From Datisca glomerata (lineage: Eukaryota > Streptophyta > Magnoliopsida > Cucurbitales > Datiscaceae), in assembly GCA_003255025.1 (NCBI GenBank), contig QANY01003934.1, positions 186,001 to 250,000 on the forward strand: 64,000 nt of DNA, written 5' to 3'. The notes under the pieces were generated by a model that ran no database searches, had not been told where the DNA came from, and saw only the letters and a program-made list of their open reading frames with translations. Below, piece by piece: positions 23,738-34,179 of this stretch (the stretch's first letter is position 1; every line of letters begins with the position of its first letter). The position numbers and the translations under genes were made by a program.

Positions 23738-24015
23738 TACATATTTAACAACTATTTAGAACTTAATACAAAATTAGACAACTAGTTTCATAATAAAAAA
23801 ATTATCAAATTTATGGGCCAACTAATCAAAAACTACATATCTTCCTTTTGTACTGATTTACAATCTTTAAAAAATTAAAAAAAATTGAAAAGTCTCACAA
23901 GTCATAAATGATATACTTTTTTTGAAAGTTTTTCTAAAATCTCTCTTCTCTCCCCTTCCCTGTCTCTCTCTCACTCATCACACACACATATAATATATTA
24001 TATATACATAGAAGA
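23738..24015 (+). repeat. Left end of the dispersed repeat family (copy B)
   Basis: Matches copy A (7331-7550) from 'cttaatacaaaattagaca' through 'cataaatga', then continues into a CT-rich block and 'actcatcacacacaca'. That block is inverted relative to the GA-rich block at 24960-25150. Confidence 0.6.
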
Positions 24016-24019
24016 AAAA

Positions 24020-24660
24020 AGTTCCCTATTGAAGAGTTATACTATGATCGCTCTATTGTCCCCATGGAGAAGCTTCTCGGAAAGATGGAGATTGAGGCAA
24101 TGATACAAGCTGTAGTAGAGTAGACCGATATGGGAGGAAATTGAGATTCAATGATTTTTGTCGACATCAAGATGCAGCTCTGTAGGAAGGGTTCAAGATA
24201 CCGAACTTTAGTAAATACAATGGGGTCGGCGACCCATATCATCACTTGTTGTCCGTCTATGGGAAGCATTCAAGTGGAACTCATCTCTCTCGCTTGATGC
24301 TCTACGTAGTTTGGACAATGTGATTGACAGATTCACTCACCAGCCAGTAGTTGCACCAGGTGGAACATCCCCCATTCTCTGTGATCTGGTAAATGAAAAA
24401 ATGTAGCCCGGTTTTGAATTCATTACCTTTGTTAACCGATGGAGGAATTTAGCAGCTAAAGTAAAATGGAAGATAAAAGAGAAGATGCAGTACATATGGT
24501 TATCGATGACCTGGATGGGCCCATCAAGGAATGTGCCCACATGCAGATGAGTATAAAAGATGGGTAAATCACTTTCCTCAGGAACAGTTCTAATGGGGAG
24601 AATGCAAGCTGAAAAATACCCTAAGGACCCAGCAGCCAACATAAGAGGTTACCATCGCTA
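24020..24660 (+). pseudogene. Ty3/gypsy gag fragment
   Basis: Plus-strand reading in shifting frames gives KYNGVGDPYHHL (about 24213-24248) and, further on, FVNRWRNLAAKV (about 24428-24460). These are the two best-known landmarks of plant Ty3/gypsy gag proteins (KYDGxxDPxxHL and the RWRxLAxxV helix). Stops and frame changes occur between them. No zinc knuckle, protease or RT follows. The fragment lies inside repeat-family copy B, so it may have been captured or be the remnant of an earlier insertion. Confidence 0.6.
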
Positions 24661-24810
24661 TGGATCAAATTAATATGGTTCAAACACACCAGAATGGGAA
24701 GGATTTCCCCCTTCTGGTTGATCAAATTAATGCGGTTCAAGCACAACGTACGCCTTCTCCTTCATCCCAACAACATCAAAATAAGCCAGCCACACCAGGT
24801 AGCTCCCATC

Positions 24811-24970
24811 ACGCGCGCGCACACATACAAATATATATTCACACACACACACATGTTTATATATGTATAAATATATGTATATATATATGCATAAATGTGT
24901 GTGTATATGAATGTATATAATATATAACAGACAGGCACGTGTGCACACACACACACACATATACATATAT
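24811..24970. repeat. CA/TA microsatellite
   Basis: Alternating (CA)n, (TA)n and (TG)n runs. All open frames over it (24660-24966, both strands) are repeat artefacts. Confidence 0.85.
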
Positions 24971-25167
24971 ATAATGAGTGTGAGAGACAGTGGGAGGGTG
25001 GGGGGGAGAGAGGGGTGTGATATATTTTAGGAGAGAGAGAGAGTAAGATAGAGAGAGATAATTAATAGATATGGGAGAGAGAAAATCACTAGTTTTGCAT
25101 AATTTATGAATTTTCAGAGAGATAGATAGATAGAGAGAGATAATTAAAATGGTATATTAGTAACTAA
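24960..25167 (+). repeat. Right part of repeat-family copy B before the LINE
   Basis: 'ataatgagtgtgagaga', GA-rich tracts and 'ggtatattagtaactaa', matching 15700-15920 of copy A. Family sequence resumes at 32946 after the LINE. Confidence 0.65.
25154..25167 (+). repeat. LINE target-site duplication, left
   Basis: atattagtaactaa. Twelve of 14 bases match atattagttgctaa at 32932-32945. Confidence 0.75.
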
Positions 25168-25422
25168 ATTTTTTGTTGAGGGTGGATGTAGATGCATTAA
25201 ATATTCATGAGTTTTGTTGGGCTCGATTAATGGTGGGAAGAAGTAACACTTTCGATGGTGCGGAGACACCGAAGTATCTGAACCTGAGAGTGGGGAGGAT
25301 AAGTTGTGTTATCCCAATTGAGGAGGAGAAACTAGTCTTTGCGTAGTCAGTACCAGTGACAAAAGAGTCTCTGAAGGCCCTGAGGAAGATGATGAGTAAG
25401 GAGAATCACGTGACTAGCCCAC

Positions 25423-26344
25423 ATGGAGAGGAGGTCACCATGCCTATTTCAAATTTCAAAAGAGCTAATAACGGTAAAGCTAGGGTGGATCAAGGTTAGT
25501 GGGCCGATTGGTTTGGAGACTTCCATCAAGCCCAATCACTTAATGAGTAGTAAAACTCAGGATCTAAAAAATAACATATCCAGAACTCATAAGGTGTTGA
25601 TTGTTCAATCAAAGAATGAGAAGTCTAGCTTATTGTTGAAGGGTGAGGGTTCAAATCCGGCCATCTTTACAACAAAGAGGAATGGTGGTTCTGAGTTACA
25701 TGGCATAAGATCAACAGAGGTAAGTGAATGTAGCGGTTCAAAGCATATATGGGATGATTTGATTGTTAGAGAAGAGGCAGAGTTCTATTCTGAGATTTCA
25801 GGATGGAAGATAATATCAGCATGTCTGAATCAAAGGAATTAGAATCTTCAAAAAAATAGTTGGTTCCCTTTGAGCCAAATAAAGGGTTTAGAGGCGATGA
25901 TTTAACTCTGGCACAACCTGTTGATTACTATGATTTAGAACACCATGTTCCGTTGGAAACACTTAGTCCTTTCGATGTAGATGATAAGGATTTGGGGATT
26001 TGCAAGGGTTTAGAAATCAATGGGCTGTCTCGGGATGGGTGTTACGCCAAATGAAGTCTTTACCTAAGTTGTTGGGAGTACCAGTGAAGGGGTTTGAGGA
26101 CAGAGATCAAGCTCTCTTTGTCGACATTGAGGAAAGACGGAAACATAGAGGATGCAACAAGGCTAGTTCGACTATCCCAGAGAGGAAAGGGTTGAATGAG
26201 TTGAAAAGGCTTCAGTGGAATGTAAATTATGACAATGGGAAAGGAAATCATTACCTTATCTCTCGGGTGGGCATCTTCCACATAATCATGACAATCATCC
26301 ATGCGATTTTCCATATTTTCTTGGAACGTGAGGGGCATAAATGA
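25423..26344 (+). pseudogene. LINE ORF1 C-terminal / linker region
   Basis: Open frames at 25423-25842, 25860-26054 and 26000-26344 between the LINE start and its endonuclease. They are hydrophilic (Ser, Lys, Glu, Asn-rich), lack a zinc knuckle and are interrupted by stops. The position is that of the ORF1 C-terminus and spacer in plant L1 elements. The identity of the individual frames is inferred from context only. Confidence 0.4.
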
Positions 26345-27245
26345 CTGAGACAAAAGAATGGTCATTAGGAATTTGGTTAAAGTATGTAGCCCATATATCC
26401 TTTGTTTGCAAGAAACAAAACTAGAGAAGATGGATGATGGCTTGTTTAGGAGCATTTGGGGTAAAAGGAAGGGCAAATGGACTTCTTTGGATTCTATCGG
26501 GCGAGTAGGGGGTATTCTTATTGGTTGGGATATGGAGAATTTTGAAATGGTCAGCGATATGAGTGTCATTCATTCAATTTCCATTCTTTTAAAAAATATT
26601 GATGATAATACACGGTAGGTCTTCACTAGAGTATATGGTCCTTACCGAAGTGATTTACGGGAGTCCTTTTAGAATGACTTGAGCACAATTAAGGCTTCAT
26701 GGGATTTCCCTTGAGTCTAGGGGAGATTTCAATTTGTTTAGGAGTCCTGGGGAGCGGTCGAATGGAACAACCTTATCCTCTAAATGTCATTTTTTCTGAT
26801 TTTATTAACGGGAACTTGTTATTAGACATTCCTATGGAGGGGATAATTTTTACATGGTCGAATAGGGTCATTTTGGCCGAAGAAATTCATTGGAGGCGGA
26901 ATCGAGAGCCTTGTGGTTGAGGCAAGAGGACTGTAACTTCAAATTCTTCCATGCCGTAACTAGAGCACATAGAAGGCACAATCATATTAGAAGCATTGTG
27001 ATTGGATGGAGGATTCTTACTGAGGTGTCTGACATTAATGATGGGATAGTGAAGTTTTTTCAGGATATTTTCTCTGAAAAGCGTAATTGGAGAAAAAAAT
27101 CTAGGTCCAGATGAGTTGGCCAAGGAGGAAATTTTCTCAGGATCTACACTTTGCTGCCCGAGGAGGATGCGTTGGCTTTAAAAGCAAATCTTATGGAGGA
27201 GGAAGTTTTCTCGGCTCTTATGTCTTTGGAAGGGGAAAAGCTCCA
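26345..27245 (+). pseudogene. LINE apurinic/apyrimidinic endonuclease and start of RT
   Basis: 26358-26618 reads LCLQETKLEK (the catalytic QET glutamate region) and DSIGRVGGILIGW. Further pieces in other frames read ESRGDFNLFRSPGER (the GDFN active-site block) and PMEGIIFTWSN (27 codons before the frame breaks). 26890-27114 reads ESRALWLRQEDCNFKFFHAV, the conserved linker to the RT, and 27151-27246 ends in EEEVFSALMSLEGEK followed by APG in a shifted frame. The endonuclease would nick target DNA for target-primed reverse transcription. At least four frameshifts or stops. Confidence 0.8.
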
Positions 27246-27246
27246 G

Positions 27247-30200
27247 GTCTCGAGGTTGTTAGGACTAAGATCCTACCTGGATCAGTGGAAGGGTATAGGA
27301 TCACGATCCAACTTGGATCGGTGGAAGCAAGGTTGTCAGGATCGTATTTTTGACTCGAATCGGTGGATGGGTCTTCCAAATTAGATCGTTGGATCGGATA
27401 GAGAATCGTAAGATCCTACCAAATGTTAATAATTATAATATTATAATTATAAAAAACTGTGATCCTAAAAAATAAATTAACTATTTCTAACTAAAATTAA
27501 ATAATGAAAATAAGTTTTATTCTACTTTATAAATGACAGAAATATATAACTTCACAAAATAGTCAACTCAAGCTTGATCCTAAATATGTAATTTTTTAAG
27601 TTGCTCAAACAAGTTTCTCACTCAAGAATTCTAATAAGTACAGTAACATAGACGATTCAATTTTAGTTTTTTAAGTTTCTCAAAATTGAAATTATAAAAT
27701 TAAATTTTCATAAAAATATTTCTACGAAAATCACTTTACTCTTAATATCATAAACACACATAACATTTTATAAATTCAAAGATTTGTGTGAGAAAGTATG
27801 AGTCAAAACACATATAACATTACAAAGATTTAATAATTTTGATTTAATTATGACAACATATTAACTAGGAGGTGGGCTTTAATTACATTGAATTGGAATT
27901 AGGGAGACTTAGGAAGTGGGTTTCAACAATCAGTCCTTCCACAACATTTGATAAAACTAAAAAAAATATGTTATGTTAACAAATAGTCAATTTATAAGAA
28001 AATTCATAAAAAAATAGTCACAAGAATAAAAATATAAAAAAATAATCTCCTTGCACGATTTTTGAAAAAAATGGACTCTCACGCGAAAGGAAGTTTTCAT
28101 GCCACGCGCATCATAACTCAAGATTTTAATCAATTATACAATATATACAATATATATATATATAAACTTTGCGGATAAAAATTCAAAATTTTGTTGGCGC
28201 TCGGTTTGATTCGATTCGGTTTTGTGGTTTTTTCCTACAGGAAAAAAATATATATAAAAACGAGAAAAAAATATAGGGGAAAATGTTCATCTTAGCAATG
28301 TCTCAGCCTTTACAAACATACAAGTGTTTTTAAGATCTATTGAACTTATTTGAAATCAAAATCTCAGAACCAATTACCCATCAACAATAGGGCATATATT
28401 GATAATAATTTTGAAAAGAACATACTGAAATTTCTGACTTAAGAAAAGAAAAACTTTTTGTTCATAATTCTTCATCTAAAAATTGAATAGTAGTTTAGTA
28501 AAAAGAATAAGAAAATAGATCAACAAAATCATGAAAATGGATGAACATTGATATCACCAAGGATGCTGAATTGTGCAACTAGGAAGTAGAACAACCCTAG
28601 ACTCTAGACAAGGGTGTTATTTACTCACCAATTCTTTACACAAATATGGATTTTAGACTGACATATACGAAGTGTCTAGTGGATGTAAACTTGCATTGGA
28701 GTAGGCAAATCATTGACTAATCAAATTCACAGAATCATTGTTTGTACATGCATTTACACGTTAAGAAAACACATATGTTATATCTGATAATTTCTACTAA
28801 TACATGGATTTTAAAGTTCGGACACTAAAACTTGAGCAGTAAATAACAATCACCTTTAAGTTAAGTTCTTTCAGAATATTGGGAGTTCACAGTGCCTGCC
28901 GTAAACCAACTTCATACATATTAAAAACCTGTAGAAACAGATCAAGAAGATAAATTATAGAAAAAAAAACTACTTTTTCCATAGGTACACGTTCATATTC
29001 ATAAACATAAGATCACCCTATCAGCTGGAGAATATATGTTCCTTCTTTCATCCTTCCCACCCTTCTACTACCCCTCTCTCTCAGATAAAATCCAATATCT
29101 TTCTATGCACATCTAGCCACAAATAATCAAAAGTGAACTGATTTACGCATCAAGCAATTTAGGGAATACATTGGTGAACTAATAATTTTTCAGTATATGC
29201 ACTGAATAAAATCTGCGCTTTGCCTCAACTCAGCAACAGTGGACACTTACATGTATATGTATCCTTCTATCATGGAAAGCACAATCAGACACAAGATACA
29301 CATCACCAACTCTAGCTCATTTCATCTAAAATATTTCAACTATCTTTATATCAGTTACAAATATACAAGTACAGAGACTGACACTCATTTCAAGAAACTT
29401 GAATGAGAAAACCAGTACTATAGGAAGAATAAGAAAGAAGAGAACAAGAGGGCAGGGGGAAACTTAAGCCATTAATATTATTTGTAAACTAGTAAGAATA
29501 GTGATTGTGCAAGCAGGAATACCTTGAAGCCGTAAGCAGATCATATGTTAATGATGAGATCTGGTTGTAATGCTTGAATCTAAGCATAGGTTATAAGAGA
29601 TGCTGAAACTATACGCACACTATCAACTCCTGTGAAGTAGTTTATGAAGTTAGCAAAGAAAACAAGAACTTCATTGAATACATTCACTCTGACACACTCG
29701 TATACTTGCCCAGCTACATCTTTTCCTAGTCAAACCAAATTAATTTCCATATCCTTGTAAGTTATTCGATACCAGACCCAAGGGAACTCTTTCGGAAGCT
29801 GCAGAATCATGAATTGGAAGATTAAAATATATACAGATGACTGAGACATATTGTGCTCAGGTTGAAAACATACAAATCAAAAAGCCAAAAACATAAATTA
29901 ATACTAGTAACCTCTCGTTGTGTATGCAAGAAGTATTCAGGTTTCATACAAAATATAGGCACAGTTACATAAGATAAGTAGAAAAATAATTTTTGATACA
30001 TTTCTTTCTTTCAAGCATCTCATACATAGTAAAATTTCTTCTGCAACATACTTTCAACCTAAACTACCCAACAATGCATCTCATTCATAGTAAAATTGCT
30101 TCTGTAACATACTTCCAACCTAAACTACCCAACAATGCATCAAAGTCATTTTTAAAGCAAGATTGATTAAAATTCAAAGTAAAGTGAATTTTTTTATATG

Positions 30201-30807
30201 AAGAATGATGTGAGAATTAGTTATTACATAATAAAAAAAATCAAATGAAAAAAACTCTCACATTGTCCAGATGTACTAACTTTAATTAAAAACGCATTCA
30301 TTTAAAAATCAAACATCCGCTAAGAAACAAACTAGATCTTTCATTCATCATCGAGCAATCGAGCAAACAAATCTCCCCTTCGTCGTCGAGCAGTTAAGCA
30401 AACAGGTGCCACTCCTTCGTTGCACGAGCAGCCGAGCAGAGTAGGTACAACTCCTTCCTCGTCGCGAGCAGTGGAGTAGAGTAGGTGCCATTCCTCTATC
30501 ATCAAGAGCAGTCGCCTCTCTCATCTCTCGTGCTGTCCTTCGAGGGTGGATGGGGTTAAGTCTGCGAGAGTGTGAGTTGTGAGGAGAAGGAGAAATCAGG
30601 ACAAATTATAGAGGTATATATAAAAGTGCGGTTTGGTTTGGTTCGGTGTAGTTTTATCATAAAAACCGCACACCAAGCCGAACCGAGCTTATTTTTAACT
30701 GATACAACCAAATTGAACCGCTAGAAGTGTAAAAATCGGCCGAACCGCATCGGTTTGGTCTGATTCAGGTGGTCTAGTCGGTTTTCCTGATTTTACTTAC
30801 ACCCCTA
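27247..30807. mobile_element. Foreign DNA inserted in the LINE (two or more elements)
   Basis: LINE coding stops after the KAPG motif at about 27246 and resumes at 30811 with the RT words LTEDQHAF. About 110 codons of RT fingers that should lie between are missing, so the insertion came with a deletion. The left part (27250-27420) has repeats of 'ggatc' with 'aagatcctac' words. The right end (minus strand) starts TAGGGGTGTAAG at 30807 and continues with cggttcggttt-type subterminal repeats (30620-30800), like a hAT end. 28140-28200 matches in inverted orientation the sequence at 46690-46735. Confidence 0.6.
28200..30600. other. Noncoding interior of the insertion, with one coding-like patch
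   Basis: Mostly AT-rich. The minus strand at about 29810-29650 reads a short protein-like piece (QLPKEFPWVWYRITYKDM, then AGQVYECVRVNVFNEV) broken by one stop; I do not recognise it and it may be captured host coding sequence. 30018-30139 is a 62 bp tandem duplication ('tttcaacctaaactacccaa'). 30340-30600 on the minus strand resembles a 5' UTR (TATATATA near 30615, then GC-richer sequence) and would read inward from the hAT-like end. Confidence 0.35.
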
Positions 30808-30810
30808 CGA

Positions 30811-31920
30811 CAAGGTGCTCACTGAGGACCAACATGCCTTTATGCAAGGGAAGCAAATTTTAGACACCTTCTTGATCGCCAATGAATGTATTGATGTACG
30901 AGTTAAGAGTAATTTGTCAGGGATCATTTGTAAACTTGACATTGAGAAAGCGTATGACCATGTCAGTTGGTTTTTTTTTTAAGTTTTGGAGAGAATGGGC
31001 CTAGGGAGAAATGGAGGGGAGGGATGAAAGCTTGCTTCTCCGCTTCAAAATATTTTGTTATCACTAATGAGACTCTCAAAGGTTTTTTCCCCCTTCGCGA
31101 GGTTTAAGACATGGGGATCCCCTTTGTCCATTGCTCTTCATCTTGATCATGGTCATTCTTAGTCATTTCTTCCATAAAGCAACAAATAGCAATCTAATTT
31201 CAGGCTTTCCCATGGGGAGGGATGTTATGAGGATGTTGACCGTCTCGCATATACTGTTGCCTATGACATTATTGTTTTTTTGTTATGATAGGCCTAGAAA
31301 GTTATTAACTCTTAGAGACATTCTTTTATTGTTTGAGGTGGTATCTGGTCTTAAAATCAATTTCAACAAAAGTGAGATTATCAAGGTTGGTAACAAACCT
31401 CAAATTAGACAGTTTAAGCTATATTGTCAATTGCAATGTGCAAGCTTTCTCCTTAATTACCTTGGGTTGCTTTTGGGAGCCCCCCCAAAAAGTAAGAGTT
31501 TTTGGGACCTGATTGTGGGAAAGATTAATTCTAGATTGGCATCTTGGAAAGGGCATTACTTATCAAAAGGGGGTAGGATCACTTTGATTAAAAGATTTTT
31601 ATCAAACTTGCCCATTTACTACCTCTCTTTCCTGCCCATCCAGACATCGATGGCTACTACTTTAGAAAAGAAGATGAGGGACTTTATGTGGAATGGTTTT
31701 AGATGATGATAAGAATATCCATTTGATTTCGTGGTCTAAAATTTGTCATCCCCTAGAGCGTGGTGGTTTAGGGATCAGAAATGTTATGGCGTTTAATGAG
31801 ACCCTCCTTGCAAAATGGTTATGGAGATACGCTCAAGAGCAACAGAGTCTTTTGAGGAGGATCATTGTAGCCAACACGGAGGAAAACTTGAGGAGCTGGG
31901 TTTCCTTCGCTGAATAGTTG
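30811..31920 (+). pseudogene. LINE reverse transcriptase
   Basis: Begins [18 protein letters not shown] and [14 protein letters not shown] (30811-30970), the standard plant L1 RT blocks. 31131-31706 continues with VVSGLKINFNKSEI, LNYLGLLLGAPPKS and KGGRITLIKRFLSNLPIYYL. 31693-31917 follows with HPLERGGLGIRNVMAFN. The catalytic FADD block is wrecked: at about 31245-31275 the frame is shifted and only AYD remains where Y/F-A-D-D is expected. A T-run (30970-30980) and other indels also break the frame. Inactive. Confidence 0.85.
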
Positions 31921-32931
31921 GGATGCATTTTCTAAACATATCCGTTTATGCTCTTTGGCGTTACATTTGAAAGAGTTGGGATGCATTTTCTAAACATATC
32001 CTAATCAAGATAGGAGATGGTATGGAGGTCAGATTTTGGCTTGATCCCTAGTGTTCTAATATCCCTTTGGCTGATTCATATCGGGTAATCTATAATCTGG
32101 CTGTGGACAAAAATGCTTTGGTCGGGGACTACTTGGACCAATCCAGGTAAAAAATTAGTTGAAACGTGTTGCTTAGGAGACATGTTAATGACTGGGAGAT
32201 TCAGAATCTCCAAAACTTGATGAGTGAAATCTATGCTTATCAGATCAATGGAGGAGAGGATGATTATATCTAGTGGAATATTAAGGGTGGTCCGTTGTTT
32301 TCAGTTAAAAAGCTTCTTTAAGCTGTTGATTTCCGGGGAGGCAGAGGGGATGGTGTTCCCGTGGAAGAGCATTTAGAGGGGTCAATCTGAAGATTGCTTT
32401 TCTTCTTTGGAGTTCAGTGTGGGATGCTAATCTTACTTTAGATAACTTACAGAATATGGGCTTTTCTTTTGCTAATAAATGTGTTTTTTTTTTGTAAAAG
32501 AAGTTTGAAGAATCCAATTCTCATAACTTCCTTCATTGCTCATTCTCTTAGAAGCTTTGGGGATATTTTTTTGAATAGTTTGTGTATTAAGTGGACTAAT
32601 CCTTTTTCAGTCAAGGATTTTATTTTGTGTTGGAGATCTCTCAATAGTAGTTTGTGGATTATATTTTTTGGGAAGCTATTCCTTAGGGACTTTTTTAGGT
32701 GATTTGGTGTGAAAGAAACCTTAAGAGTGTTTGAAAGAATAGAAAATTCAATTTGTAAAGTTTTTTTTACAGTTTGTTAGCCTTTTGAAATAGTGACTGG
32801 GTAGCTTATTTCCCACATTAATTTTTTAGAACAATTTGGTGAATAGCTTGCTCACACTCTTTTTAGATCTGTGAGGTTATGTTATACTTATTTTGTCTCG
32901 GGGTTTCTTCTATTATTTATTTATCAAAAAA
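31921..32931 (+). pseudogene. LINE C-terminal region and 3' end
   Basis: Fragments matching the plant LINE tail (GGPLFSVKKL near 32285; a broken zf-RVT/RNase H-like part, 32469-32702) followed by noncoding sequence and AAAAAAA at 32926-32932. A short internal duplication 'gggatgcattttctaaacat' is at 31920 and 31979. Confidence 0.65.
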
Positions 32932-33065
32932 ATATTAGTTGCTAATTTAATAGAAAATTTATTAAATTTAAATCAATTTACTAAATTAATTTTTTGTAGA
33001 AACTACTATATTTGATGTTTTTTAAAATATATGATAAAATTATATTTGTATAAATATTATCAATT
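32932..33065 (+). repeat. LINE target duplication (right) and resumed repeat-family copy B
   Basis: atattagttgctaa (32932-32945) repeats the LINE's left target. Sequence up to about 33065 ('actatatttgatg', 'gataaaattatatttg') matches the copy A right end at 15903-16050. Confidence 0.7.
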
Positions 33066-33069
33066 CTAT

Positions 33070-33576
33070 TTAATTTTCGTGTTTAAAGTTGCCCCGTTAA
33101 AAATTTTCCTAGCTACCTCGCTTTGCTTGAGCCCACTTTGGGGGCGATTCACTAGAGAATTGTCTCATGGTATTGTACGAGGATTAATGAGTTGTCCGCT
33201 TACATCAGCTACTTTAAATTTCTCAAGCCAATCAAATGTAGACAAATGGACGATCTGCATAGATAACAAGCTCAGAGAAGAATGACTATTGGATAAATTA
33301 AAAGGCTAGGATGATCTAAAGAAGACAGCTGAAGGCCAAGTTGTGCTAGTAAAAAAAACACTTTCTCTATATACCATTATCCCCTATTTTCTCGCTATAA
33401 ACGATTGTTGAAGACTTGATTTACTCTTGACAGTTTAGATGCCAACTTCAGCCTCTAAATAAAGACTTTTGTAATTTGAAAACTCAAGTAAATACAAGCC
33501 TTTACACTTTTCAGTATTAGTTATATTTATACTATAAAATTCCTTTACATGTATCTCAAACCATCTACAACTTTTT
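33070..33576. other. Unassigned sequence
   Basis: Slightly GC-richer at 33090-33300 with an 84-codon frame (33031-33285) lacking any recognisable motif. No gene called. Confidence 0.4.
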
Positions 33577-34179
33577 CACTACAACATTATCAGAGTCGAA
33601 TCATATTCACACTGCATGATAGGGAATCATAAACTATTTTAGCATCAATAGATGACTATAAATTATTTGAACCAAATGATATAATAGTTGAGTAAGACTT
33701 AACCATATTTATCGGTAAAATTAACCGTCGCAATAGACTACAGCTCTTCTTCTTAAGATTGGTTACAAAAACTGACAAAAAAAAAACAATGCAATAGACT
33801 GAATTCTTGTACTGATTCCATTCAAAGCAAAAGATAAGTGTACGTCCCGTTGTCGTTTGACACATAAATTATCTACCGAAATACTTTTTTTTTTCTTTCG
33901 CAGATAAAAAAAACAAGACGTGAGGTTTTTGTTAATTTGGGATTGACATCAAGTGTGCTTTTTAAAACAAACCTAATATATTCAAAATCACGACATTAAG
34001 TGTTGAATTATAGTTTTTTGTAACACTCTTTAAAAAAAGGTTATTTCAACGACATGAAATACTTCATAATGGGGTTTATCTCCCATGCCGGAATTTTTTT
34101 TCTCGGTATTCATATCGGTATTAATCCTGACAATTGGATATGACCAAGTTAATCCTAACCTTAGATTCCCTAAAGAGTG

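Larger units (their letters stand above)
25168..32931 (+). mobile_element. L1-type LINE, interrupted and decayed
   Basis: A plus-strand non-LTR retrotransposon. It starts next to a 14 bp duplication, carries an ORF1-like linker, an apurinic endonuclease (26340-27100), then an RT (30811-31900) and an RNase H/zf-RVT-like tail (to about 32800), and ends in a short poly(A) (32926-32932). It is split by about 3.5 kb of foreign DNA at 27247-30807. The 5' end appears truncated because the usual N-terminal ORF1 domain is not seen. The host is repeat-family copy B. Confidence 0.8.

Noticed and set aside
24660..24966. Three frames with His/Thr/Ile or Cys/Val/Tyr runs
   Set aside because: Produced by the (CA)n/(TA)n microsatellite.
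33577..33582. CACTAC as a certain left end of the CACTA composite
   Set aside because: Only six bases agree with the right end and the flanking triplets differ; reported with low confidence only.
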